From Perkinsus olseni (lineage: Eukaryota; Perkinsozoa; Perkinsida; Perkinsidae): a DNA stretch of 20,768 bases. Shown one piece after another: positions 10,068 through 19,075 of the stretch (position 1 is its first letter; the number at the start of each line of letters is the position of its first letter). Below the pieces are notes generated by a model. The model was not told the origin of the DNA. It did no database searches and saw nothing but the letters and a program-made list of their open reading frames with translations. The stretch spans positions 1 to 20,768 of the forward strand of contig JABANP010000720.1 of the NCBI GenBank assembly GCA_013115135.1, given 5' to 3'. The position numbers and the translations under genes were made by a program.

Positions 10068-11997
10068 TCATTCCTCAACGCCATCCTCAGCGCCATCCTC
10101 ATCGTTATCCTCAGCACGGGCGTTCTGTGCGAGGTTTCGGGGAAGCCCTCCTTGAGCAAATACCTAACGAAGTTTATCATACCGTCGTGAAGAATACAGC
10201 GCCTCCTACCGATCCCCCGAAAGGGACATAACCCGGACCATTATTTTGACCTGCAAGGCGAGAGGAATGATCAACAGGGTTTCTCATTCAATCGACTGTC
10301 CTACCCCCAGCAGTGGAGCCTGGCGCACGGATAGGCGGTGGAGGTTGTCGAGGAACAGGCGGAGGGACCTGACAGGCAATTGACATCATCGACAGAAACC
10401 AGGGAATGATTGTTGGTGGTGTAATTAGAACGACGTGAATAGTAGCGCTGAAGATTGGTAGTCACTCACCACCTGCCCGTCTGGGCTCCCATCTTGCCCT
10501 CTGACCCCATCTGCTCGAGCCTGAAAATGTAGTAGTTCTCACCGTATGACCGCCACATGTGCGCACGCTGGGAACTCAAGAATGAGTAACAATATGCTCA
10601 CCTGTTGCTGCCCAGGCGGTGCTTGGCGACCCTGGTCGTGAGGTGCTTGGCCTTGGAGCCCCTGTTGAATACGGTTGTTCATCTGGGACAAGACGAAAAA
10701 TAAAAGCAGATAACGAGAACTGTATCGTACAATGCGTTCATCTCGTACGTATGGACCAGCCAGGTCGGGTCTTTCGATTGCCACCCGGCCTCTTGGCTGA
10801 AGCCTATACCTGATGAATCAATGTGCTAAACTTACTGACATTAACATCGAGCAAATTACTGAACGGCATCTGGAGAAGGCGTGAGTGGAAAACCGGAATT
10901 CTTCTTACCTGTTCTCATGAATCCACGCTTCGTTGTCCACTGAAAGCGAGGCTGGTTCGAGCCTCACCAAATGAAATTTCGGGCGCTGTTGGACTCCCTG
11001 ATCTCCTGTCGCACCAGTGGTAACTCCAGCTTTGTACCAACCGATAGCCCTCCACGCATTAGGAAGGGCGTTGATGTAGTCGCAAATCCGGTCGGCCACG
11101 TCCCAGATATCAATTGCACGTACTTGCTTAGCTTCTTCCTGAACGAGAATGAATAGCGAATGACTGTGAAGTACTAGCTCACTCCGAACTTCAGTGATGA
11201 AGTCCGAGATCGAAGCGACCTCGAGCAGAAGAACGAGAAGCTCAACTCACCTGTAGTACAGTCTCATCTATAAATAGCTTAGAAAAGGCGAAGCCAGAAA
11301 TCTCAACCTCCTCATCCTCTCCTAACTGCTGTATCGATACCTTCGCCCTCACCACCCACGCATTTTTTGGCAGCACTCTATGACACCCACAGATCTTTGT
11401 TGATTTGCCGTCACAGAGGTGGCCGGGACATGTGTCCCTGACCACGCCCAGATCCAGCAGCTCAACGTTACACTTGCCCAGATGGAATGTGTGAAAACGG
11501 ACCGAATATTCGTTACACTGGGGAAGAATGTCAGGGGACTCCAGCACTTTGATAGGAATGAGTGGGTTACTAGTTAGTAACACTCTGGTTCCGTTTTCCA
11601 TTTTGCCGTGGCCGCTGCACTGCAGCAAGCAGTACGCCCCACCTACTGTGACCCAGTCGCTATAGAAGGCGAAATTTTTCGTTTCCTGCTGATCCCTCGT
11701 GATAACGATGAATGGTTGTCCGCTCGCCACTTCCATAAGCAAATACCATCGATCGTAGGTGATATCAGCCGAGACTCGTGGTGCACCCCTCTTATCTCCT
11801 GGCCTCGTATATCTGAATTTCCCAGTGGAATCCGGCCTCTTACAGTGCAACAGACGAGCCACCAGCTTCGTGCGACGGTTCAACCGCACTTCTTTCGCAG
11901 TACCACAGCCCATATCTGGGATGTTCTCCAGTGAGATAGATCGAAAGCTCTCAGCGAGGGTCACGTCATCGGCCAAATTCAGGGAGCAGACACTCAT
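10068..11997 (-). CDS. Uncharacterised 462-aa protein, eight exons
   Basis: Exons on the minus strand: 11997-11251, 11138-10909, 10809-10731, 10682-10602, 10520-10470, 10368-10305, 10250-10210 and 10163-10068. All seven introns are GT-AG (112, 99, 48, 81, 101, 54, 46 nt), every phase matches, and the stop is TGA at 10070-10068. The start is ATG at 11997. The protein is not recognised. Residues about 1-250 form a folded-looking domain with a possible zinc site, CPGHLC followed by CGCH near residues 196-212, and beta-rich stretches that could be an OB-fold (inference only). Residues about 250-330 carry IDIWDVADRICDYI. The tail is rich in Gln, Pro and Gly and ends in a strongly acidic segment (EDNDEDGAEDGVEE). 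The third intron is exactly 48 nt and in frame, so its retention would add 16 residues. It looks like a normal cellular gene between mobile elements. Confidence 0.85.
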
Positions 11998-12377
11998 ATG
12001 GTGAGGAAATGGAAACCTGGACGGATAGAAGAAGCAGCTGTACTATGAAAGCGCATTCCTGCACAATGCAGCCTATACTATCAAGGGACGAATAGCGTAC
12101 AATGTTCGGCAATGAAACGCATTAGAGGAAGAGTGCACAAAAGACTGAATTCAAAGACAGCTCGGTCATCGTTTGTTGATCATCTACCAGATAACGAAGC
12201 AATCTCTCCGCGACGATTTAGCATTCACTCAACATATTTCTCACAGACATCGGCCCTGGACGATAACCATCTTGAAAAATCGGAAGTCACTACACCCCGC
12301 GCGCAATGAATTGAGCCAACCCAGAATCCAAACCGGAAAACTCAGGAAACTTCATGGTAAATGGTATGTGGGGCCGA

Positions 12378-12416
12378 GTCGACCGGTTCCCCGCTACGCG
12401 GGGGCCCACCGGCGAC
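12378..12416. repeat. 39-bp hairpin, GC-rich
   Basis: The inner stem CCCCGC/GCGGGG closes on loop TAC. It continues outward through CCGGT/ACCGG to GTCG/CGAC with small bulges. The near-symmetry spans the whole 39 bp. Confidence 0.65.
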
Positions 12417-13153
12417 ACGGCCGGAATGGTTCACGCACTCAAATATTGAGACATAGCCACAAGCTTCCTCCCTCCACTAAGTCGACTACACTGACAATCA
12501 CCGAGGCTGAGGGCTGTGTGCGACCACACACACTGCTCCTCAACCAGTAGTTGACCAGACTAACGGCGAAATACAGCTTAGTGACGCAGTGAAGTTGCGG
12601 AATACTTCAGCCAAGTCTTCAATATAAGAGGACACAATGATAATGAATAAGAATCTTATTATACAATGGTCCTGGAAACGATGATAATGAAAATATCTAC
12701 ATGATTCACGTGAACACAGATGGTATCATCAGACTTAAATCGTGCTCAGTGTGTAGATTCTATCGAACACCGCTGGGGGTAGGAGCTGTGCGCTACTACT
12801 CACACGTGACTCCGCCACCACTAGTTGACCAGACTTTTCAGCCATGCTCGATTTCGTCCAACATGAGCAGTCAGTAAGATGAAGAACCGGATCTAATGGG
12901 CTGTGTTCCGCTAAATTACAATGGGAAGGGTTACAATCACTCTGAAAGAAGCGTAGACATCCTTCGGCAGCAGGGTCTTCTCTGGAGCATACTGAACCTA
13001 TCCTGCGAGTACAGTAAGAGACAGTTTAGCGAGCGAGTGAACACTATATTGCACTACATCAACATACAGTCATCATAGTTCAGTGATAAAGTTCCGAGCT
13101 ATTGCGCAACTGCTTCACGTATCCCCCGAATGCATCTTGTAGAAAATCAGATA

Positions 13154-13177
13154 GAGACAGAGACGAAGACAGAGACG
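13154..13177 (+). repeat. Exact 12-bp tandem duplication
   Basis: AGACAGAGACGA occurs twice head to tail, in otherwise AG-rich low-complexity sequence. Confidence 0.85.
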
Positions 13178-13221
13178 AAATACACGCGAGGAATGCTCTA
13201 ATCGAGACAAATCATCCCGAC

Positions 13222-13347
13222 CAGACCCCGAAGGGTTATAAGGCAATCTCCACAGATGGCTCGTCTCACTGCAGCCTGTAGCGCCCGTATGTGAGTAACC
13301 CTCCGGGGTGGAAACCTCACGGGCTGGAGTTGGCTATATGCAGTGAG
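13222..13347 (-). ncRNA. Candidate structured RNA, multi-stem
   Basis: An outer perfect 9-bp stem (13265-13273 with 13339-13347, CTCACTGCA/TGCAGTGAG) encloses a second, bulged stem (about 13280-13295 with 13316-13325). That in turn encloses a small ACCC/GGGT hairpin (13298-13309). About 28 bp away, on the minus strand, ACCC-TTCG-GGGT makes a second hairpin with a C(UUCG)G tetraloop, which favours the minus strand as the transcribed one. It matches no RNA family I recognise: no tRNA, hammerhead core or rRNA. Nested pairing alone is suggestive, not proof of a gene. Confidence 0.35.
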
Positions 13348-13537
13348 AGTGCTCGTTCTTCTTCAGCAAAGGAAGCAAGAACAAGCAGAGCCGCATCCCT
13401 AGCGCTAGCATGCTTCGTTGAATAAAATCGTGAAGATCAGCGACATCCACAGCCACACTAACTAAAAATTTAGTTCCAATGAACTCCGTTTTAAAAAATG
13501 GAAAATCTACAAGGAATGCTACAACGTTCCGTCCTGA

Positions 13538-14116
13538 CTAGATGTCCCCGCACTGGACAAGAACGAGGTTCGGATACTGATGCCGAAGCTGGTTATTGTA
13601 CGTGGTTTCCCAGCTATCCAGCACTTGCTGAGGCGTGGGGCTCCTGTGAAACCGTCGCGAAGTGTAGTCCCAGGCGTGTTCCACTTGTTCCCTACATCGA
13701 CGATTATACGCCTTGTCAGTGGTGTGGTCGAAGCCAACGACATACGCTAATACGCCCCATGGACGAAGATGAGGCAGTCTAGTGAAAGCCGCACCTTTAA
13801 GGCCTTTGTTATGATTTTCGAGACGACGGGCTAACCTCCGGGTTTGCCCAATGTACGACACCTGAGGTTCCTTAATCGAGACAATCAGATAAATATAACC
13901 AGCTATATCGTGGGGAACTGGAATATCTCGTGGCCTGAAGGGCCGGTGATGGAAGCTGACGACCTGCGGGAGCGGTGCATTCTCTTCTTGACCTGCCGTA
14001 GTGAGGATATTGACTACATGTCTCACATAAGCGTCCCATTGAGTCGACTGCCGGAGCAGGACTGCAATGGCCTCCATTGTTTCAGCCCTCGAGCCCACGA
14101 AGAAAATGTTGCTCAT
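13538..14116 (-). CDS. GIY-YIG nuclease-domain protein
   Basis: The 192-residue protein starts at ATG 14116 and ends at TAG 13538. The GIY-YIG fold begins near residue 73: GYIYLI gives the GIY strand, SYIGQT near 86-91 the YIG strand, and the arginines in RRLARR follow. A glutamate in REQVEHAW around residue 142-145 sits where the metal-binding catalytic Glu is expected. GIY-YIG domains cut DNA in homing endonucleases, Slx1, UvrC and some mobile elements; nothing here shows which applies. The N-terminal 70 residues are not recognised. The frame stays open for 11 codons above the ATG to a TAG that also forms a plausible splice acceptor (GGGGTAG), so an upstream exon is possible. No partner domain such as RT or a zinc finger is adjacent. 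Confidence 0.75.
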   Translation of the reverse strand: MSNIFFVGSRAETMEAIAVLLRQSTQWDAYVRHVVNILTTAGQEENAPLPQVVSFHHRPFRPRDIPVPHDIAGYIYLIVSIKEPQVSYIGQTRRLARRLENHNKGLKGAAFTRLPHLRPWGVLAYVVGFDHTTDKAYNRRCREQVEHAWDYTSRRFHRSPTPQQVLDSWETTYNNQLRHQYPNLVLVQCGDI

Positions 14117-14453
14117 ATCCAGGGCTTCATACAGGTGCAGAATCTACCCCCCATAGGGGTGGATTCGACCCCTGGCCTGCTGGGTTCGCCCCCCAGAAAT
14201 ACGGCACCCCCAGGGGTTGTTTTAGGGGTTGATTCAGGGGTTGATTATGGAGGTTGGGGATGGGGGTTGTGACCGCGTGCCATACGTACATTTGATGTGC
14301 AACAGTGTGTGTCCACAGTGTGTGAAAGTACAACAAGAGTTGAGTAGCAATAGTTCTCCAACACAACGACCCACGGATGCCGACGAATTGAAAACGAGGT
14401 CATGCATCACCGGTGGTGATTCACCATGCATCTAAATTGGATCGACTTAGACT
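14117..14453. other. Spacer between GIY-YIG gene and hAT 3' end, repeat-bearing
   Basis: It contains a 12-bp tandem repeat (14212-14247), an inverted pair AGGGGT/ACCCCT near 14155-14173, the palindrome TGGTGA-T-TCACCA at 14413-14425, and two ATGCAT copies at 14402 and 14426. The hAT terminal inverted repeat could lie here but cannot be defined without its partner beyond the window edge. The minus-strand ORF at 14127-14366 mostly translates the repeat and is not supported. Confidence 0.5.
14212..14247 (+). repeat. 12-bp tandem repeat, three units
   Basis: Three units of AGGGGTTGNTTN run end to end. A further AGGGGTTGAT occurs alone at about 15-24 of the window. Confidence 0.8.
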
Positions 14454-14460
14454 CTAAGTC
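14444..14460. repeat. Palindrome GACTTAGA-C-TCTAAGTC at hAT stop codon
   Basis: Perfect 8-bp arms with a one-base centre overlap the TAG stop of the hAT frame at 14456-14454. The position at the gene end suggests a terminator-like or transposon-end role, unproven. Confidence 0.8.
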
Positions 14461-15238
14461 AAGCTCACTCTCCTTTTCCGCTTCGCCATGAATCGCCTTG
14501 CCATCTCTCTGGCAATATCGCGAACTGTCACGTCATCGTTGCACTCTGGTCCCTCCTTGGCTGTGATAACAAGGTCGGCCAAGTGAGATGATGTAGTAGA
14601 CTGGCGAGTCTGGCGCATCAGCCTCTTCACGGCGCTGAAGCTACGCTCAGGAGATGCTGAGTTTGTCGCGGCCACCAAAGACAAATGAAGTAGACGAAAG
14701 TGGAGAGGAAAGCCGCTCTTCACGATAGGGTCCCTTACGAGTCGTTTGACTGTAGAAGATACGCCAGTAGACAGCTTATCGACCGAACTCGGCATGGATA
14801 ACATCGCTCGAGACACTTTGGTGAAAGAGGTTGCTTCCGCAACAAGGCCGTTGATGTCGTGCTCATCCCAGCTGAGGGATCTTCCAACAGCTTCAGCGCG
14901 CTCACAAGTCCAGGCGTCCGACTCCTCCGCACTACCTTGAGCTGTGAGAGCAATAGATTGTATTGCTTTAGTGACACATACAACCGCCCCGTTGAATCGC
15001 CGAGATATTTCGTTTCGAATGCCAGCTAGAAATGCGTCAAACTCCTCATACAAAGAATCCAGCTCGGATAGGCCGCCTCTGCCCGATACCCTGGGGCCTA
15101 CCACCTCGAAGCCCGCAGACTGTAAGCCTTTCATTATTTCTTCAATCTTCGGAGCAATGTCCTCGGGTAAAATGCTTTTTGCAACTCGGGTGCGATTTTG
15201 CAACACTCGATTTCTACAACAGCTGCCTTTCTCTACGC
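14454..15238 (-). pseudogene. hAT transposase, C-terminal part with dimerisation domain
   Basis: The frame is open from the insertion junction (15238) to TAG at 14454, about 260 codons; an apparent GTG start at 15206 is not a true start. The hAT C-terminal dimerisation region is clear in the 250-residue open frame at about residues 165-215: LHLSLVAATNSASPERSFSA, where SASPERSF carries the expected conserved Glu (about residue 187), then VKRLMRQTRQSTTSSHLADL. A basic tail ends the protein. It is the continuation of the gene at 19121-20714, separated from it by the 3,882-bp element. The frame matches across the junction if the insertion is removed. The intact C-terminal frame indicates a young insertion. 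Confidence 0.9.
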
Positions 15239-15280
15239 GGTGTTCCTAACTTTTGCAGATCGTGTTAGCGGTCGCAAAAG
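15239..15280 (+). repeat. Left terminal inverted repeat
   Basis: It matches the reverse complement of 19076-19120 with small indels. It has one extra T after GGTGTTCC, which on the minus strand creates TAG, a possible splice acceptor. AACTTTTGC and GCAAAAGTT inside it form an inner inverted pair. Confidence 0.8.
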
Positions 15281-15808
15281 TTTTTACTGGAACGCTTTTG
15301 CAACCGGTCATGTTGCGAAAGGTGGTGCTTGCGATAGTGTTAGACATGTTTGCTTTCCTACCTTTTCGGTTTCGCGTTCTTCTTCTGGCGGCAATATCTA
15401 GCGGTCTCTGTAGTTTCTCTTTGTGCTCCGCGGTTTCTCCATTACCGAAATTCATATTGCAAGTTCACGAGACCTCACGTTGCCGGCGAAAGGCTTTGGT
15501 TTTCCCTGATACTTCATGCCATAAAGTTCATGGGACTTGTGAGTTGCAGCCCCTGAGTTCTGCTCACTGCGTCTTTACCCTTTCAGTCGAGCCCAGTCTT
15601 TTCAATCTTCTGGGAGCTTCGAGGCTACGAAATCTCGAATATCAGCGCCTACATTCTGTGGTAACTCGCCCCCGACAGGCTGCCGTCGACAGCTGATGAA
15701 AGTCTCCTGGGTATCATTCGGAAAGTGTGGCAAACAGTTCATGCCTCTAGGATAGAGGCTCTACGCTAGAGTTTCTACCTTACAACTTTGTTCAAATTCT
15801 GACTCAGC

Positions 15809-15825
15809 ACTACGCAGTGCGTAGT
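15809..15825. repeat. Palindrome ACTACGCA-G-TGCGTAGT
   Basis: Perfect 8-bp arms around one base. Nearby are GCCTCTA-GGA-TAGAGGC (about 15744) and CTGAT-TGG-ATCAG (about 15849). Confidence 0.85.
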
Positions 15826-16533
15826 ACGCACAAGACTTTCGATGCCATCTGATTGGATCAGACTTATTCTGCTACCCGCCCCTCTTGTTTCGGGGGTCAG
15901 TGTCGCGATGCAACATCCTGGCAAGGGTGAATTACATGGATAATCCCAATTCAACTCTGTACGTTCGTACTATAAACATATGGTATTGTATCACTGGCGC
16001 ACTGTGGAGCAGGTGACGCGGAGCATGGCAGCAATGATTGAGTCGGACATTCAGTTTAGTAGGTTAACTTTCAAGGCCTTCTTCGGATTGGTTGAAGCTC
16101 GATCCGCGGCATAATCATTTTTTCAGTCATTTTCACTGCTTTTAGCAAACAGTCCTCAAACTAAAGGAACAATTCAACGGAGAGAGCGAGCTCCGCCCTT
16201 CGGATCGAAGCCCTAGTTGCTATACAACGGACACCCGAAGTAGCACGCGCCCCGCCTCGCCGAGGAATGCGTTGAGCAGGCTCGTCACAGGGCCCGCGGT
16301 GAACGACATAACTGTCGTTTCGGCACCTAATCCACGGCCGCCAGCCGTCGGCCGGCGCAATCGGAACAAACGCTCTTAATTGAACTGCGCTGCTCCGTTT
16401 TTCTTCTCTGGCGGCCTTGCCGTTTCACGACATGAGCATGCCTTCAGCCTTGCACCATCCAACACAAGGAAGTCGATGTGCTGCAGCCTTTAGAGTCCCG
16501 AGAGCCTTCTCCTGCATGTAATATCCGGCATCA

Positions 16534-16553
16534 TTTGGAAATTCCAAATTGGA
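16534..16553. repeat. Overlapping palindromes TTTGGAA-A-TTCCAAA and TTCCAA-A-TTGGAA
   Basis: Two perfect one-base-centre palindromes share an arm. A 12-bp even palindrome AATACTAGTATT follows at about 16569. Confidence 0.8.
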
Positions 16554-17725
16554 ATATTGCGCCGCCACAATACTAGTATTCGGACTCCACTACCTGCTGC
16601 TACGGTTTCCTCAGGGATAGGGCATGCTTCGGCGCTATCCGTCCGCTCGTGGTGAAGTACGGAAGTTTTCAAGGCTTCATGTTCGCGATCGTCCTGGGTG
16701 AAAGGGCCTTACCCGACTTAGAGCAGTGGCGAAGTGGGGAGGGTCCCACGGAGCCTTTTTGGTGACGCGCCGCGAGCAACTTCTATTCGGATTTACATGT
16801 GTCACTCAAATCTCCGAAATGGCCCGTCAGATTTCCACCGTTTATGGCATATTCGGTGTGTAATTCATCAATTCCACTTGTGCTACCACTCGAGCAACAA
16901 GATTTGAGGTTCTTCAATCACAGAATCGGGTTGCATTTTCCTCGGCGTGCGCTTTATTCTTCATCTTCGCGCCCGCCCTTCCGATCTTTTTCAAAACATA
17001 ACAACACAGTTGCGTCGTGCCAGATGATTTCTAATTACCAACTTCCACCGGCGTGTCAGCAACGCTGTTGCTCACGTCTACGCCTCGGTGTCGTTCTACA
17101 AGGGTTCTCTCCGATCCTGTCATACAAGGGGGGCGTTGAACGCGCTGCTGTCTTTCGCGGGCTAAACTCTCGCCACTACAACCTTGGTAGTACGAAGCGG
17201 ATTCGTCGAAGCCTTGCGTATACCTCCTACGTCGGAACTCGTGGCTCGGTCACGCGGTTTAATCTGCCCATTCATGAGTCCTGAATCACCCAATATCTCA
17301 ATTAGTCGGCTTCTCGCCCGCTATGCGGGAACGCATTCATCTCGGATGTTCAGAGGGCCGTGGACGGCAGGCGAGGGCCTAACGCGACCCTCTGCTGCTT
17401 ATGCGCTCCGCAACGTATTGTTCATGCCGCATAGGTCATGCGGTTCGCTCACACTGCCATATCTCCTTAACCTTTGGAATTCTTCCTTGTCTGTCTTATT
17501 CTCCACATGGTAAAGATTCAACAAACCGTGGCTCACCCCTTCACATTCTCTCTGTTGACACGCGGCTCTCGTGGTACCTCCCCTAACGCCTACGGTGTGA
17601 GCCTTGCACCGCATTTGAAAGCTCAACCGAGTCCGCCAAGCCACATGGACACTATTCATCTCCCCTTTCGTCTCTAGCTTTGGTCGAGAAAGTTGATGTT
17701 ACTCGTACCGTAGAGTTGGGAAAGG

Positions 17726-17744
17726 ATAATCCTTCAAGGATTAT
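17726..17744. repeat. Palindrome ATAATCCTT-C-AAGGATTAT
   Basis: Perfect 9-bp arms around a single base, the longest one-base-centre palindrome in the element. Confidence 0.85.
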
Positions 17745-17760
17745 TCATTCTGAATCGACC

Positions 17761-17807
17761 TGCTGTGGCCGGCGCTCCCGAGCGATCGTGGGGCGCCGGG
17801 CACAGCA
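17761..17807. repeat. 47-bp hairpin with 15-bp arms
   Basis: TGCTGTGGCCGGCGC at 17761-17775 pairs with GCGCCGGGCACAGCA at 17793-17807 with one mismatch. The loop contains CGATCG. It is GC-rich compared with its surroundings. Confidence 0.8.
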
Positions 17808-18124
17808 TCATTATGTAGTACTTGAAAAGGGAGGAAAGAGGTCGACAATCGCGGCGCCTCTTCGGAAAAATCTGTGACACTATACAGCCAACCGGCAGCT
17901 TATACATCGGTCCAATAGTCAGTGTTGATATGCACAATATTTAATGTATCGGGTGCACTGCGCACATTCTCGGCATGCACTCTCACGTGGGATTTGTTCC
18001 ACGATCCAGAGACCCATGAGTCATTCGCGAACGTAAAATGATCGGTAAAGTACTTTCTCCGCCCGTCTTCATCTCTGGCGCCGTGACAAGTAGCCCTAGG
18101 CATCTAGATCTCGATCTCTCACAA

Positions 18125-18540
18125 AATGAAGTCACTTCATTGAGCTATCCGTGAGGTGGTTCAAAATAACACTTCAACGAAGTGTTATTTGTGAGTTCGG
18201 GTTATTTGGAAACCCCGTGGTGATGTTTGTTAAGTGATGATTATGCCGAGTTTCAGAATTTAAGGGGGTTGCCGTTGAGTTGCAAAGGTTATTATAGGGC
18301 AATACTCAGTGGTATTATCCTTCCAATGGCTTCTACTCTTATAATGTTCAGCTGCTAAACGGTTTAGCCTAAACCTCAGCACGGGCATTATATCATGCAA
18401 TACATCAGGCTTATTTTACGGCGTACAGTAATAGCCATTTCATCGTAGAGGACCTCTACTAGAGGTGACACACGATTCTCACTCGTACACTGGCAGTGTA
18501 ACACTGCACTACATCGTCATACAGGCGGCCTATAATAGGC
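18125..18540. repeat. Cluster of short perfect palindromes
   Basis: Within 416 bp lie AATGAAGT-C-ACTTCATT (18125-18141), a 12-bp stem AAATAACACTTC with 3-nt loop (18164-18190), CTAAAC-G-GTTTAG (18355-18367), TAGAGG-A-CCTCTA (about 18445-18457), TACACTG-G-CAGTGTA overlapping GCAGTGT-A-ACACTGC (18486-18507), and GCCTAT-A-ATAGGC (18528-18540). Their arm sequences are unrelated to each other; only the form is shared. Confidence 0.85.
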
Positions 18541-18746
18541 TACCTCGAGGTTTCGAATCGAGATTTCCGTGAATTATATCCACCCTATTTATACTTTCTT
18601 GTCCCGGGGACCGAATTGAGGTCATTCGATAGACAAACATGAAGCTTAACCTCCACGCTGTACCTACGCTGATCAGACCATGTCGAACTTGGAGCATTCG
18701 ATCACATGGCTCGGTACTCTGTGACGGTATGAGGCGTATCGGGAAA

Positions 18747-18886
18747 GTGCTACGCATGTTTCAAAAGTAGCATGCATGTTGCAAGAGTAGCATGCATGTT
18801 GCAAAAGTAGCATAAATGTTGCAAAAGTGACATGCATGTTGCAAAAGCGGCACGTGTGTTACGAGAGTGGCACGCGTGTTCCGAAG
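18747..18886 (+). repeat. Subterminal tandem repeat, seven 20-bp units
   Basis: The unit consensus is GTAGCATGCATGTTGCAAAA, period exactly 20. The middle units are nearly identical and the outer units decay on both sides. TTGCAAAA matches the motif inside the terminal inverted repeats, so these are likely binding sites for the transposase that mobilises the element. The minus-strand ORFs with repeating Cys/His/Leu words over this stretch are a by-product of the repeat. Confidence 0.9.
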
Positions 18887-19075
18887 TTCCGCACGTACCG
18901 CAATATGTACATACATGTTGCAAAATTGTGAATACGCCTCTTGATAATGCAACATAGAGTTGCATTTTCGTACGTGCGGAGTGCAACACTGCTCATGTTG
19001 AGTTCTCCGACATCGGGTTGCGTTGCTGGTACTTAGTTGTACTACTCTGCAACACTGTTGCAATCACAGACTCAT

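Larger units (their letters stand above)
11998..13221. other. Upstream region of the spliced gene, no supported gene
   Basis: This region should contain the promoter of the minus-strand gene starting at 11997, but no TATA-like element stands out. The ORFs at 12112-12309, 12173-12550 and 12896-13078 are short, unsupported and without motifs. It holds a strong hairpin at 12378-12416, a 12-bp tandem duplication at 13154-13177, and two copies of AGTTGACCAGACT about 275 bp apart (near 12548 and 12823). Confidence 0.5.
15281..18746. other. Interior of the 3.9-kb element: no supported gene, palindrome-rich
   Basis: Open frames such as 15253-15696 (plus), 16799-17284 (plus) and 17399-17659 (minus) are under 165 codons, overlap others on the opposite strand and show no motif I know. 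No rRNA or tRNA core sequence is seen. What stands out is the number of short perfect palindromes with a one-base centre (15809-15825, 16534-16548, 17726-17744, 18125-18141, 18486-18507 and others) and longer hairpins at 17761-17807 and 18164-18190. Confidence 0.6.

Noticed and set aside
14212..14247. Telomere-type repeat (TTTAGGG-like)
   Set aside because: Only one unit contains TTTAGGG; the period is 12, not 7, and no array follows.
15253..15696. 147-codon hydrophobic plus-strand ORF as a membrane protein
   Set aside because: It starts inside the left TIR, has no recognisable motif and no homologue in the window; more likely chance in an AT/pyrimidine-rich stretch.
15693..15699. CTGATGA followed by GGAAAG as a hammerhead ribozyme core
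   Set aside because: Stem II cannot form between the two motifs and the third stem with its NUH cleavage site is missing.
15700..17700. Possible rRNA or organellar fragment, because translations look like antisense rRNA peptides
   Set aside because: None of the universally conserved SSU or LSU rRNA core segments is visible on either strand.
18747..18886. CRISPR-like array
   Set aside because: The repeats are head to tail with no spacers, and the context is eukaryotic transposons.
18750..19063. Cys/His/Leu-rich ORFs on the minus strand over the repeat array, looking like a repeat protein
   Set aside because: The periodic residues come from translating the 20-bp DNA repeat, whose period is not a multiple of three; no independent sign of coding.
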